Positions 17,361 to 26,533 of a stretch of DNA of 64,000 nucleotides are shown here, one piece after another. The first letter of the stretch is position 1; each line of letters begins with the position of its first letter. The notes beneath the pieces were generated by a model that worked only from the letters and a program-made list of their open reading frames with translations, was not told the origin of the DNA and did not search any database. The DNA comes from Nostoc sp. NMS9 (GTDB taxonomy: Bacteria > Cyanobacteriota > Cyanobacteriia > Cyanobacteriales > Nostocaceae), in the NCBI RefSeq assembly GCF_017114995.1, contig NZ_JABXKL010000001.1:61002-125001 (forward strand). The letters run 5' to 3'. The translations under genes and the position numbers were made by a program.

Positions 17361-18605
17361 TTAAATGATTTCAGATTTTAATTGCATAACAATATCTTTT
17401 CGAGAATTGATAGCTGCTGCTATAAAATAAAACTCAATAGTTGTAAAAGTATAGTCTTCAGCAAAAAAATCTAGCATTTGAGACGCTAAAAACATAATAA
17501 TCGGAACAGTAATTAAAGGATTAGCATATTTAACTTTAAATGCTATTTTCGCTAAAAAATTAGTAAATAGTAATAATCCAGGAATTCCTTGTTCTGCTGA
17601 CACATTTAAAAATATATTGTGTGCGTGATAACCTTTCTTCCCCCAAACTTTCACTCCTATCTGGTCTGGAAAAACCCCTATACCTATACCAGTAAGTGGT
17701 CTTTTAATAGTTTCATTAATAGCTGCCTGCCACATTTGAAACCTTGAAAAACCTGTTACTAAAAGAGTATGAGGCTTTTTTTCGTTTGGATTTACTGAAT
17801 TTGAATTTTCTAAAAATACATTAATTAATGGGAATATTTTACTATCTGCCAAACCAAGTCTCCATGTAGAAACTGGTACAGTTACAATGCATAAAAACAA
17901 AAAGATTATTAGATAAATCATTTTTCTAAAACTAATAATTTTATATATCAGCAAAAGAAACATACCAATTATAAAAATTACCCAACCATTTCCGCTAGCA
18001 GACAAAGCTAAGGAAATTATAAAAACTAATTCGCTTATATGTAATTCAATTTTAGAAATTTTATTCTGTTTTTCTAAAATCAGGCTTAAACATAATCCAA
18101 TGGCGACTATGACCCCAAACTGATTAGGGTTTTGCATAATTGAACCAATCTCAGGATAAAAGCTGGGAAACTTTAATAATTTAAAAATCCAGTTATTGGG
18201 AAGTAAAAGCTCTAAAAAACCCAAACCTGCAATTATCTGTAGTAAGTATAATATACAACGATAATAAAATGTTAAATATACTGCTTTTATATTATTAAAA
18301 GTTAATAATATAAAAGCAAAAAACAATATATAATAAGTTGAGTATTTTAGACTATAAGTAATAGCAATATTTGGAAACTCGCTCATTAATGAGGACAGCC
18401 ACATCCACAAATACATTAGACTTATAGATATCAAAATTATTTTATGCTTCTTAACAACTTCTGGTATCTTTTTTAAAGATAAACTAATGATTCCCAAGCT
18501 AAATGTAGGAAGTAATAAATAATGAATACCAATATTTATCCCTGGAAATTTAATTCGCCCTAAAAGTGAAGAAAATAGTATGAGCAGGAAAAATATATTA
18601 ATCAT
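17361..18605 (-). CDS. O-antigen ligase/polymerase-like membrane protein (Wzy/WaaL superfamily)
   Basis: A 414-residue polytopic membrane protein with about ten hydrophobic segments. It has the large periplasmic loop expected of Wzy_C proteins and the signature GIGIGVFPDQIG...GYHAHNIFLNVSAEQGIPGLLLF, in which the HAHN-L motif marks O-antigen ligase/polymerase proteins. It is followed 14 bp later by a GT4 gene. Together they suggest a small exopolysaccharide operon, though flippase and initiating transferase genes are not in the window. The low G+C of this pair compared with neighbours hints at horizontal transfer. Confidence 0.82.
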   Translation of the reverse strand: MINIFFLLILFSSLLGRIKFPGINIGIHYLLLPTFSLGIISLSLKKIPEVVKKHKIILISISLMYLWMWLSSLMSEFPNIAITYSLKYSTYYILFFAFILLTFNNIKAVYLTFYYRCILYLLQIIAGLGFLELLLPNNWIFKLLKFPSFYPEIGSIMQNPNQFGVIVAIGLCLSLILEKQNKISKIELHISELVFIISLALSASGNGWVIFIIGMFLLLIYKIISFRKMIYLIIFLFLCIVTVPVSTWRLGLADSKIFPLINVFLENSNSVNPNEKKPHTLLVTGFSRFQMWQAAINETIKRPLTGIGIGVFPDQIGVKVWGKKGYHAHNIFLNVSAEQGIPGLLLFTNFLAKIAFKVKYANPLITVPIIMFLASQMLDFFAEDYTFTTIEFYFIAAAINSRKDIVMQLKSEII

Positions 18606-18710
18606 AACCTTTTATTTAGAGATATTTTTTTGACAATATAAAACCTATATAAACCCACTTTCGTAGGTTTAGGGATAGATTTTGATATTTTTTTCAAGCT
18701 ATAATCCTGA

Positions 18711-18872
18711 GAGGATGTTTGAAAATTTTTTAGTAATGTATCAAAGACTTTTAGATCCTCCTAAATCCCCCTTTTTAAGGGAGACTTTGATTACGGTTTC
18801 CCTATTTTTAAGGGGGTTAGGGGGGATCAATAACTGCCTAAAATCACAGCCAACTACTTTTCAAACAACCTC
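18711..18872. mobile_element. 162-bp miniature element with IS5-type ends and TGA target duplication
   Basis: The left end GAGGATGTTTGAAAA and the inverted right end GAGGTTGTTTGAAAA form a 15-bp inverted repeat with one mismatch. TGA occurs directly on both sides (18708-18710 and 18873-18875), fitting a 3-bp TNA duplication. The ends match those of the IS5-type element at 42420-43332 (GAGGRTGTTTGAAAA). The interior is a long imperfect hairpin of the GATCCTCCTAAATCCCCC / AGGGGGGATC type, common in cyanobacteria. It has no transposase and is probably mobilised in trans. Confidence 0.85.
18754..18828. repeat. GATCC-CCC palindromic repeat inside the miniature element
   Basis: GATCCTCCTAAATCCCCCTT at 18754 is mirrored by AAGGGGGTTAGGGGGGATC ending at 18828, giving a stem of about 19 bp with mismatches around a 37-base centre. 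It forms the body of the element at 18711-18872. Confidence 0.8.
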
Positions 18873-19022
18873 TGAGCACGTAAAGAATATTATCATAATA
18901 CAGTCTTCGCCAATATCATCTTTTGAAGCTATGATTAATTTGAGATTTTTGCACAGTTAAATATTCTGAGGTAGAACCCGAAAAAGTCGTAATCTACCCC
19001 GAATGTACACTATCAGATATTT

Positions 19023-21086
19023 TTAATTAATCATCTGCCAAATTTTGAGAATGTTCTCACCACTTCCACCACCGGCAATGGTTTGTCCATCTGGGCTAAT
19101 GGCAACGGCATAAATATATCCAGAACCTGTCTCCAAAGTGCGGATTTCCTTTCCTGTGACTGGGTTCCAAAGTTTGATTGTCTTGTCACTACTACCACTT
19201 ACAAGTGTGATACCATTTGAACTTACGCTTGGCAAAAAGGCGACAGAATTAACCTTATCATGATGTCCTTTTAAGGTGTGGATTAACTTTCCTGTTTTTA
19301 GATTCCACAATTTAATTGTCTTGTCTTTACTGCCACTGGCAAGGATGACGCCATCGGGAGCAAAAGCGACTGAAAGAATCGATTCTGCATTTCCCTCTAA
19401 GGTGCGGATTAACTTTCCTGTCTCTAGATTCCACAATTTAATTGTTTTATCCCAGCTACCGCTGGCAAGGGTTTTACCATCAGGACTGAAAACGACAGAT
19501 GCAACACCACTGGTATGTCCCTCTAAGGTGCGGATTAACTTTCCTGTCTCCAGATTCCACAGTTTGATTTTCATATCCTTACTAGCATTGCCACTCGCAA
19601 GGGTTTTGCCATCAGGACTGAAAGCTACAGAAGTAACTCCGTCGCTATTTCCCTGCAAGGTGCGGATTAACTTTCCTGTCTCCAGATTCCACAGTTTGAT
19701 TGTCTTGTCCGCACTGCCACTAGCGAGGATTTTGCTATCAGGACTGAAAGCTATAGTCCAAATCCAATTGGAATGTCCTTCTAAGGTGCGGATTTCCTGT
19801 CCATCTGTCAGATTCCATAGCTTGATTGTCTTATCATCACTGGCACTGCCAAGGGTTGTACCATCAGGACTGAAAGCTACGGAATTCACGTCACTAGAAT
19901 GCCCCTTGAAGGGTTTGGGTAGATAAGAATTTTCTGAGACGTTTTTTTGGGGCTGAATAGGCTGAGAAATAGGTTCAGGAACCTCGCTGACTGTATGGGG
20001 ACGAGACTGAAAATACCAAACTCCCCCTAATCCCAACACCAAAATGCTAGAACCTAACAGCAGTTGACTTTTCAGATTGTTATTTGATTTTGGTGAAACT
20101 GGCCCCTTGTTTGCTGGGGTAGCTGTAAATGTTGGTGTAAGTATAGTTGGGGGCACTGATGACAATGGTGCTAGTTGAGGTGTCATCAAGTCAGTGATGA
20201 CTTCATCAGCCGATTGATAACGCTTTTGGATGTCTAGTTGCAACAGCTTATCTAAAACTTCACCCAACTCCATAGATATAGAAATCCCGTCCCTACCTGA
20301 ACTGGTTAAATGTTGCCGCCAAGATGCAACCCAAGCATAACCCTGGTATATCCACAGTTGAGATGGGCGAACTCCAGTCAGGAGATGAAAACAAGTAGCC
20401 CCCAAACTGAATAAATCACTGGCTGGGTAAGCTTTTCCATCTTGCATCTGTTCAAGTGCAGTGTAACCGTGTGAGCCAATAACAGTGCCTATTTTAGTCT
20501 GCACTGTTGCTGTCAGAAGTTTGGAAGCTCCAAAATCAATTAGGATTAATCGCCCGTCACTTTGACGGCGAATAATATTCTGCGGCTTGATATCTCGGTG
20601 AATCACTCCCCGCACATGGATAAACTTCAGTACCGGTAGTAAATCTAGCAAAAGTTGGCGAATCTCCGTTTCGTTATAGTTTGCCCGCGTTTCCGATTCT
20701 TTGAGCAAGTTTTGCCCATCGATAAACTGCTGCACCAAAAAGAGATAGCTATTTTGCTCAAAATAAGCTAATAAAGTAGGAATTTGCGGATGTTCTGCCA
20801 GTTCTTGCAGTCGGCTCGCTTCTTGTTTAAATAGTTCAACGGCCTTGGTTAGTGGCCCAGTTCCCTGAAGTTTTGGCGCGAATTGCTTAACAACACAGCA
20901 TTCATTCAGTTTGTGTACATCTTTTGCCAGATAGGTTCTACCAAATCCGCCTTCGTCTGATAAAACCTGAGTGGGACGATAGCGACCTCCTAGCAGGGGT
21001 ATCAATTCCGCTCTACAACTGTGGCAATAGTTGTTTTTATCAGGATTTAAGGGTTTTTGGCAATCGGGATTCACACAACACAGCAT
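19023..21086 (-). CDS. Ser/Thr protein kinase with C-terminal seven-bladed WD40 propeller
   Basis: Starts best at the Met at 21086 (MLCCVNPDC). An N-terminal zinc-ribbon-like segment (CVNPDC...YCHSC) is followed by the kinase domain: GGFGRTYLAKD Gly-loop, Lys in CVVKQF, HRDIKPQNII catalytic loop, DFGAS, and GSHGYTALEQ. A single membrane segment (LLLGSSILVLGLGGVWYF) then leads to seven WD40 repeats of about 42 residues, each ending TIKLWN. The kinase should be cytosolic with an external propeller, a usual architecture in heterocystous cyanobacteria. Blade 6 holds a small insertion (LPSVSSNG). The ligand and targets are unknown. Confidence 0.9.
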   Translation of the reverse strand: MLCCVNPDCQKPLNPDKNNYCHSCRAELIPLLGGRYRPTQVLSDEGGFGRTYLAKDVHKLNECCVVKQFAPKLQGTGPLTKAVELFKQEASRLQELAEHPQIPTLLAYFEQNSYLFLVQQFIDGQNLLKESETRANYNETEIRQLLLDLLPVLKFIHVRGVIHRDIKPQNIIRRQSDGRLILIDFGASKLLTATVQTKIGTVIGSHGYTALEQMQDGKAYPASDLFSLGATCFHLLTGVRPSQLWIYQGYAWVASWRQHLTSSGRDGISISMELGEVLDKLLQLDIQKRYQSADEVITDLMTPQLAPLSSVPPTILTPTFTATPANKGPVSPKSNNNLKSQLLLGSSILVLGLGGVWYFQSRPHTVSEVPEPISQPIQPQKNVSENSYLPKPFKGHSSDVNSVAFSPDGTTLGSASDDKTIKLWNLTDGQEIRTLEGHSNWIWTIAFSPDSKILASGSADKTIKLWNLETGKLIRTLQGNSDGVTSVAFSPDGKTLASGNASKDMKIKLWNLETGKLIRTLEGHTSGVASVVFSPDGKTLASGSWDKTIKLWNLETGKLIRTLEGNAESILSVAFAPDGVILASGSKDKTIKLWNLKTGKLIHTLKGHHDKVNSVAFLPSVSSNGITLVSGSSDKTIKLWNPVTGKEIRTLETGSGYIYAVAISPDGQTIAGGGSGENILKIWQMIN

Positions 21087-21104
21087 ACTGGGAATCCATT
21101 TCAA

Positions 21105-21622
21105 TTGGGGTATATATTCATCTTAAGTCATACAGTATAATCTCTCTTGTTAGTAAATATCACTGAGACACCATACAAATCACCAATTTCCTTACCTCAT
21201 CAGGTATTGAACAATTTAGATAAATTGCAAAAAATTGTGTTTGAGCGATGCCTTTTGACGAATTTATGGGCATCAAGTCTGTACATCTGTGTGAGTCATT
21301 TAGTCAGGTTTACAAAAATATCTGGGCAAAAATCCGAAAAGCAGTAATTTAAGTTTGTAGCTCAGTATATACTTACGAAATTGAGATTTCCTCTAGTAGT
21401 GTAAATTGAAAATATAATTTTTCCGATTTGATTATGGCAACATTTGGGTATGTCGGATATACGAATTCATTTGATTACAGGCGACGCCTTTAGCAAGCCG
21501 CTAAGGTATATGCGCTAAATTTCCCTTTCAGTTGACATAACTGCTGCGGTTCAAACAGCAACTAGTATTAATTTTGTATTTCAGGAATAGACAAAATTAC
21601 CAGCAAAATTAGGAGCGTAATT
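21105..21622. other. intergenic region between divergent kinase and PPC-protein genes
   Basis: 518 bp, AT-rich, between the minus-strand kinase and the plus-strand secreted protein, so both promoters should lie here. A degenerate GCGACGCCTTTAGCAAGCCGC repeat is seen near 21480. A clear ribosome binding site (AGGAG) is present at 21611-21615 before the downstream gene. Nothing else was recognised. Confidence 0.5.
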
Positions 21623-22867
21623 ATGCTATTAGACAACAAAAACTATCGTCGCAAATTAAGTCATGTTTTAATTGGTTGCGTGACTAGTAGTTTGTTAATC
21701 ACAAGTAATGTGCTGCCTATAAGTGCTTTGGTGAAATCTCAAAGTTCTCAAGACTTCATAATTGCTAAATCACCAGATGAGAGACAACCAGAAGCAGTAA
21801 AAAAAGGAATTGAGCAAATTCCTGCTTCTCAAGCATCAATATCTCCGAGACGGAAGACTTCTATTGAGTCACCAATACAGCAGACTCCTCGTGTATCGTC
21901 TCATAGAGAAAATTCTCCGCGAACTTCCAGCGTTTCAGATAATAGCTCTACTCCTACTAGATCGTCTAGACGTAGGACTTATAACTCAAACTCTAATCGT
22001 TCCAATAGTGGTGGCTCTGCATCTAGATCCTCTGGAACTAGAACTGCAAATTCAAACGCCAATCGTTCTAATGCTGGCTCTAGGAGAGTTGGCAAGCCAA
22101 GTTCTAATGTAGCTACAACTGGGAACCAAAATCTCGATAATTCAGCGCTTTCTTCGCCTGTAACACCAACTTACAAAGAGATTAACTTTGTAGATGTTGC
22201 ATTAGGTATTTTAAGTAAGAGTGACTTTCAATCTGAAGGTAGATATTTTCATTTCTATGAGTTTGAGGGCAGAGAAAATCAATTAGTTCAAATTAGACTG
22301 ATTGGCAGTAATGATACACGTAGATCCAATAATTTGAGTTTAAAACCCTTGTTGTTTCTGCACGATCCTGATAACAATATCATCGTTAAAAAAGGCGCTT
22401 TGGATAAAAGCAGTGGTGGTGATGATGCATTCATTTTTGCGCGACTGCCTAAAAATGGCACTTACAAGATTGCAGTTACTAGTCAAGATCCTGGAGATAC
22501 AGGTCGCTATAGCTTGGCTCTCAGGAATGACAGAGCTAGCTATACTTTAGATGAATCAGATCAACTAACTGCCAAAAGCTCAACCCTGAAACAAAATGGA
22601 GGCGCTTACAATGTTTCTAATTTTCAAGGTAAAAAAAATCAGCTTATAAGTATTCGGGTAGATAGTGTTGATGAAGAGTTTTCTCCTTATGTAGCTTTGC
22701 TAAATTCTCATGGACAGACGATCGCTATCGATAAAGACAAAGACAAAAGTGGTGTCTACAGTGCTTTAATTGACCGAGCTAGGTTGCCTGAAGATGATAC
22801 ATACTATATAGTTATTACTTCCAAAAATCCACAGGAACGCGGTAAATATAGATTGACTATTTTCTGA
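21623..22867 (+). CDS. secreted protein with two PPC-like beta domains and a Ser/Arg/Asn-rich linker
   Basis: A 414-residue protein. The N-terminus has a charged start and a hydrophobic stretch (LSHVLIGCVTSSLLITSNVLPISAL), likely a signal peptide. Residues about 60-165 form a low-complexity region rich in Ser, Arg, Asn and Thr. Two repeats follow, resembling bacterial pre-peptidase C-terminal (PPC) domains: YFHFYEFEGRENQLVQIRL...GTYKIAVTSQDPGDTGRYSL and YNVSNFQGKKNQLISIRV...YIVITSKNPQERGKYRL. No protease domain is present, so it is not a peptidase. AGGAG lies 7 bp before the ATG. It is probably a cell-surface or periplasmic binding protein. Confidence 0.8.
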   Translation: MLLDNKNYRRKLSHVLIGCVTSSLLITSNVLPISALVKSQSSQDFIIAKSPDERQPEAVKKGIEQIPASQASISPRRKTSIESPIQQTPRVSSHRENSPRTSSVSDNSSTPTRSSRRRTYNSNSNRSNSGGSASRSSGTRTANSNANRSNAGSRRVGKPSSNVATTGNQNLDNSALSSPVTPTYKEINFVDVALGILSKSDFQSEGRYFHFYEFEGRENQLVQIRLIGSNDTRRSNNLSLKPLLFLHDPDNNIIVKKGALDKSSGGDDAFIFARLPKNGTYKIAVTSQDPGDTGRYSLALRNDRASYTLDESDQLTAKSSTLKQNGGAYNVSNFQGKKNQLISIRVDSVDEEFSPYVALLNSHGQTIAIDKDKDKSGVYSALIDRARLPEDDTYYIVITSKNPQERGKYRLTIF

Positions 22868-22883
22868 AGTAATTACTGATTCT

Positions 22884-22954
22884 GGTGTCGAGACTATTGT
22901 AAAGTGGATATAGGCCGGAATGTTTTCTTTACTTACCGTAATAGTCTCGATACC
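22884..22954. terminator. 15-bp stem hairpin downstream of the PPC protein
   Basis: GGTGTCGAGACTATT (22884-22898) pairs with AATAGTCTCGATACC (22940-22954) with one G-T mismatch. A nested GTAAAG/CTTTAC pair lies inside. It sits 17 bp after the PPC-protein stop. There is no T-run, so it may act as an mRNA-stabilising hairpin or be a repeat rather than a classic terminator. Confidence 0.5.
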
Positions 22955-23710
22955 ATTGTATAAAGTTCAGTTAAGGGTTATTGGTGTAAATAATTAGTCT
23001 TTTAAGAGGCGATTTATCGCATCTCTACAATCTGGGTTTTGTTGCTCTATCTGAACTGTACTGACTGGAAAACGAGTCGAAGCTCCGAAATTTCACATCA
23101 CTAATCAGCTTTTTAGCCTTAACTGAACTGTATTGTTCTATAATTTCTGCGATCGCCTATCGCCCTTCTATGACTCTGGAGAGAGAATAATTGAGGCGAC
23201 TGGAAGTTACGGCTACAAAAACAAAGTCAGCCTGCGCGAATTCACTTTAATCTGACGAGTTCCCGATCGCCTGGTTATACCAATTCTGTATGAAGATGCG
23301 CTAAACCATACTTAAATACAAGAAAAAAAACGAACCGCATTCGCGTTAGCGTCTCCCCTTCTTCCAAAGGGAGAGGCTAACGCCAAGGGAGAAGGACGCA
23401 TTCGCGCAGCGTCTCGTAAGAGTTGGACACAAAGAAAGAAAGAAAGAAAGAAAGAAGAAGTTAAGAGGGTTTGGCGCAGCCTGACAAAGAAATGGTATTA
23501 GTTTTAGAGGTTATTTATAAATAGGACTTACGCATTGGCAGAAACGCCGAAATGGCAGGTATGGTTTTCAACTACTGTTAGTTGTGATCGCGGCGATGGT
23601 TGGTGATGCTGCTCATTTTTACCCCTCCCCATTTGAAACAGTTTATCGCAATTGGGGATCGGGTAGTGGGGGCTGGCGAATGGTTTGAGATTCAAAGGTG
23701 GATGAACGAG
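22955..23710. other. intergenic region rich in short repeats
   Basis: No gene was recognised. It contains a CGCATTCGCG...GCGTCTC repeat pair (23338-23420), an AAAG microsatellite (23431-23456), and a TTCAAAGGTGGATGAACGAG copy (about 23691-23710) that abuts the miniature element at 23711. Frames in this stretch do not resemble proteins. Confidence 0.55.
23431..23456. repeat. (AAAG)n microsatellite
   Basis: About 6.5 uninterrupted copies of the tetranucleotide AAAG lie in non-coding DNA. Such tracts can vary in copy number by slippage; no gene is affected here. Confidence 0.9.
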
Positions 23711-23836
23711 TAAGCTGTTGTGCATACAAGTTGCACAATTTAAATTGTGGGTAAGAACTTCAAACCCTCTCCCCTGCTCCCCTGCTCCTCTGCTCCCCTG
23801 CGGTCTCAATGTGTAAATTAAGTACTTAACAGCTTA
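23711..23836. mobile_element. 126-bp miniature inverted-repeat element, copy B
   Basis: Identical base for base to the element at 9542-9667 but in the opposite orientation, with the same TAAGCTGTT...AACAGCTTA ends and flanking TA. It is inserted in non-coding DNA between copies of a GGTGGATGAA repeat. Identity over the full 126 bp implies recent movement or gene conversion. Confidence 0.9.
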
Positions 23837-23845
23837 TTTGAGGTG

Positions 23846-23876
23846 GATGAATCCAGTTCAAAGGTGGATGAACGAG
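23846..23876. repeat. 31-bp dispersed repeat, inverted copy at 10356-10386
   Basis: The sequence GATGAATCCAGTTC...GATGAACGAG is found once here and once inverted at 10356-10386, identical over 31 bp. Part of it also occurs at about 23691-23710, left of the miniature element. Confidence 0.8.
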
Positions 23877-23928
23877 ATTCTAACTCTCCCTCATTCCCAA
23901 TCCCCAATCTCCAATCCCTAATCCCCAT

Positions 23929-25977
23929 TCACTGAGACAACCGCCAAATCTTAATAGTGTTATCTTCACTACCGCTAACAAGGGTTTTGCCATCAGGACT
24001 GAAGGTAACAGATGTTACAGTGTTGGTGTGCCCCGCTAATGTGAGAATTTCTTCTCCTGTAGCTGTATTCCACAGTTTGATAGTGCGATCGCGGCTACCA
24101 CTAGCAACAATTTTACCATCGGCACTGAAGGCTACAGATGTGACAGTGTTGCTATGTCCCGCTAATGTGCGAATTTCTCTTCCCGTAGCTAAATTCCAAA
24201 GTTTGATGGTGCGTAGGTGTAGCCCGTCGTAGACATCGCGGCTAGCACTGGCTAAAGTTTTACCATTTGGGCTAATAGCCATAGTTGTCACTGTTTGAGA
24301 ATTTCCTTCTAGTGTGCGAATTGGGTATCCCTTTGCTAGATTCCAGATTTTGATCGTCTTGTCAAAACTGCCACTGGCCAAAATTATACCATCGGGACTG
24401 ATAGCCACTGACCGCACCCAAAATGTATGCCCTGCTAATGTCCGAATTTGCTCTCCTGTTGCCAAATCCCAGATTTTAATGGTGTTGTCATCACTCCCAG
24501 TAACTAAAGTCTGGCTATCAGCACTGATGGCTAGGGCATGAACTGAGTCAGAATGCCCTATAAGAGTGCGAATTTGTTTTCGCGTTGCCAAATTCCAGAT
24601 TTTAATGGTGTTGTCATCACTGGCACTAACCAGAAGTTTGCCATCTGGACTAATTACTACGACATTCACCTGCTGAAAATGCCCGTTGAGTGAAGAGATT
24701 AGTTTTCCGGTTGCGAGATTCCAAAGTTTGATTGTGCTATCGTCGCCACTGCTGGCTATGGTTTTACCATCGGGGGTGATGGCGACAGATAAAACTGAGT
24801 TTTCGTGTCCTTGGAGGGTGTTAGCTAAGGAAACCTTACCCAAGCTAATCTGACTCAAAATCGCGTCATTTTTACCAGGACTATTGTGCTGAATCAACCT
24901 AGAGACCAAACTGGTTTGAATCCGGCGAAAATTTTTATACCAAGATTCGCTGAATCCAAACAACAGAATGAAAGCACTGATTAAGATTAAAATTCTCAGT
25001 AAGGGATAACTTTTTGGTAAAGCTGGTGCTTTAGTTGGTGGTAATTTCCCAGATGACTTACCCGCAGGTGGCAGGGCGAGGAGTTGTTTAGGAGTCAAGT
25101 CTCTAAGGACTTCTTCGGCTGACTGGTAACGTTCATGGATATCTTTTTTCAAAAGCTTGTCGATGACAAAATCCAACTCAGGATTTAGCGGACTCCGCAA
25201 ATATTCCCGCCAATTACTCACCCAAGCGTACCCAGATTCCATCCACAACTGAAACGGTGAATTTCCCGTTAGCAGATGAAAGCAGGTAGCACCCACACCG
25301 AACAAGTCGCTGGCGGGGAAAGCTTTCCCATCTCTAATTTGTTCTAGGGGAGAATAACCATGTGAACCAATGGATGTGCCAGATTTCTGCTGAACTTTGG
25401 CGGTAAATTGCTTTGAGGAGCCAAAATCAATCAGGCTTAATCGCCCATCATTTTTATTGCGGATAATATTTTCTGGCTTGATGTCTCGGTGAATAACTTT
25501 GCGATCATGGATAAATTTGAGGATGGGCAGTAAATCTAGCAAAATAGATTGAATGTCTCTAGCGTTATAAGCCTTGCGCTGTTGCAACTCCTTTAACAAA
25601 TTATCTCCATTGATAAACTGCTGCACCAAATATAGGCAGCCGTCTTGCTCAAAGTAAGCTATCAAAGTCGGAATTTGGGGATGTTCCCCAAGGTCTTGTA
25701 GTCGCTGCGCTTCTTCTGCAAACAACTCCATCGCCTTTTTTTGCGACCAAGTTCCTTGAAATTTTGGAGCTAATTGCTTGATAACACAGCGTTCATTGAG
25801 TTTATCTACGTCTTCTGATAGATAGGTTCTGCCAAATCCCCCCTCATCTGAAAGGACTCGGATGACACGGAAGCGATTTCTTAAAAGTGACACCAGCGGG
25901 GTGCTACAACTTTGGCAAAACTTCTTTCCATTGGGATTCAGGGGATTTGAGCAATCGGGATTTAAGCAGCAGATCAT
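23929..25977 (-). CDS. Ser/Thr protein kinase with C-terminal seven-bladed WD40 propeller (second paralogue)
   Basis: Best start is the Met at 25977 (MICCLNPDC). The architecture equals that of the kinase at 19023-21086: a Cys-rich N-terminus (CCLNPDC...FCQSC), GGFGRTYLSED, CVIKQL, HRDIKPENII, DFGSS, a membrane segment (LLRILILISAFILLFGF) and seven WD40 repeats ending TIKIWRLSQ. Blade 5 reads SASRD-VYDGLHLR-TIKLW, where the eight extra residues come from a dispersed 29-bp repeat (24211-24239) inserted in frame. The two kinases are clear paralogues. Signal and substrate are unknown. Confidence 0.9.
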   Translation of the reverse strand: MICCLNPDCSNPLNPNGKKFCQSCSTPLVSLLRNRFRVIRVLSDEGGFGRTYLSEDVDKLNERCVIKQLAPKFQGTWSQKKAMELFAEEAQRLQDLGEHPQIPTLIAYFEQDGCLYLVQQFINGDNLLKELQQRKAYNARDIQSILLDLLPILKFIHDRKVIHRDIKPENIIRNKNDGRLSLIDFGSSKQFTAKVQQKSGTSIGSHGYSPLEQIRDGKAFPASDLFGVGATCFHLLTGNSPFQLWMESGYAWVSNWREYLRSPLNPELDFVIDKLLKKDIHERYQSAEEVLRDLTPKQLLALPPAGKSSGKLPPTKAPALPKSYPLLRILILISAFILLFGFSESWYKNFRRIQTSLVSRLIQHNSPGKNDAILSQISLGKVSLANTLQGHENSVLSVAITPDGKTIASSGDDSTIKLWNLATGKLISSLNGHFQQVNVVVISPDGKLLVSASDDNTIKIWNLATRKQIRTLIGHSDSVHALAISADSQTLVTGSDDNTIKIWDLATGEQIRTLAGHTFWVRSVAISPDGIILASGSFDKTIKIWNLAKGYPIRTLEGNSQTVTTMAISPNGKTLASASRDVYDGLHLRTIKLWNLATGREIRTLAGHSNTVTSVAFSADGKIVASGSRDRTIKLWNTATGEEILTLAGHTNTVTSVTFSPDGKTLVSGSEDNTIKIWRLSQ
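24211..24239 (-). repeat. 29-bp dispersed repeat inside a WD40 blade
   Basis: On the minus strand this reads GCGATGTCTACGACGGGCT followed by ACACCTACGC. Related copies lie at 39740-39768, 41188-41216 (inverted), 41394-41422 and 62511-62539, all outside intact genes. Here it is translated as part of blade 5 of the kinase without breaking the frame. Confidence 0.8.
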
Positions 25978-26533
25978 GATCTGACAGGCGCGACTGCATG
26001 ACAACTTAGGCTAAGTTTGCCCCGAACTTTCCCTTAAGATAATTGACTCTCGCTTACTTGTGGTAGATAAACCCTGTTCTGGGGATTGGGGAATTACTTA
26101 TATAGTTAGCTTTTGTAAATAATAGTCAGTCTTCCTCATCTGTGGAAAACTACGAGAGCCATAAGATTAATTATTCTATCGATTATATAATAATCTGAAT
26201 AAAAATATTTTTTTGAACTTTTAAACCTAGTAATTTTGCTTGTATCTTGGCAAGCGATAACTGACTAAGTATTGAAGATAAACCCTGATTAATTAATCAT
26301 TACTGACTATCAAATATAGTTAAAATGCTTACTAAATTTGTTTTAGCTATTTTAAATTGCCCATAATTAACTATTCATTTGATACTTTAGGTAAAAAAGG
26401 CTGCAACTTACAGCAGATTTCAAGTTTGTAAGGTACACAATGATTCGTCTATTACCCAGGTATAAAGCGTGTTTTACTCCTGTTAGCGCAGCGGGGCGTA
26501 GCCCATTTTGAATTCTGAATTCTGCTGTATGTG
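25978..26533. other. intergenic region between two same-strand kinases
   Basis: About 550 bp, AT-rich, without a credible gene. It must hold the promoter of the kinase that starts at 25977. A CAGAATTCAAAATGGGCTACG-type repeat lies near 26495-26520. Confidence 0.5.

Noticed and set aside
18682..18960. 92-codon ORF
   Set aside because: It lies across the miniature element and its hairpin; the PPKSPFLRETL segment is the translated repeat, not a protein family.
19276..19926. 216-codon open frame on the plus strand
   Set aside because: It lies opposite WD40 repeats of the kinase. The periodic WD40 codons keep the antisense frame open; the protein is a repetitive shadow (NFPVSRFHNLIVLS units). 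Similar frames at 23957-24541 and 59229-59753 were dropped for the same reason.
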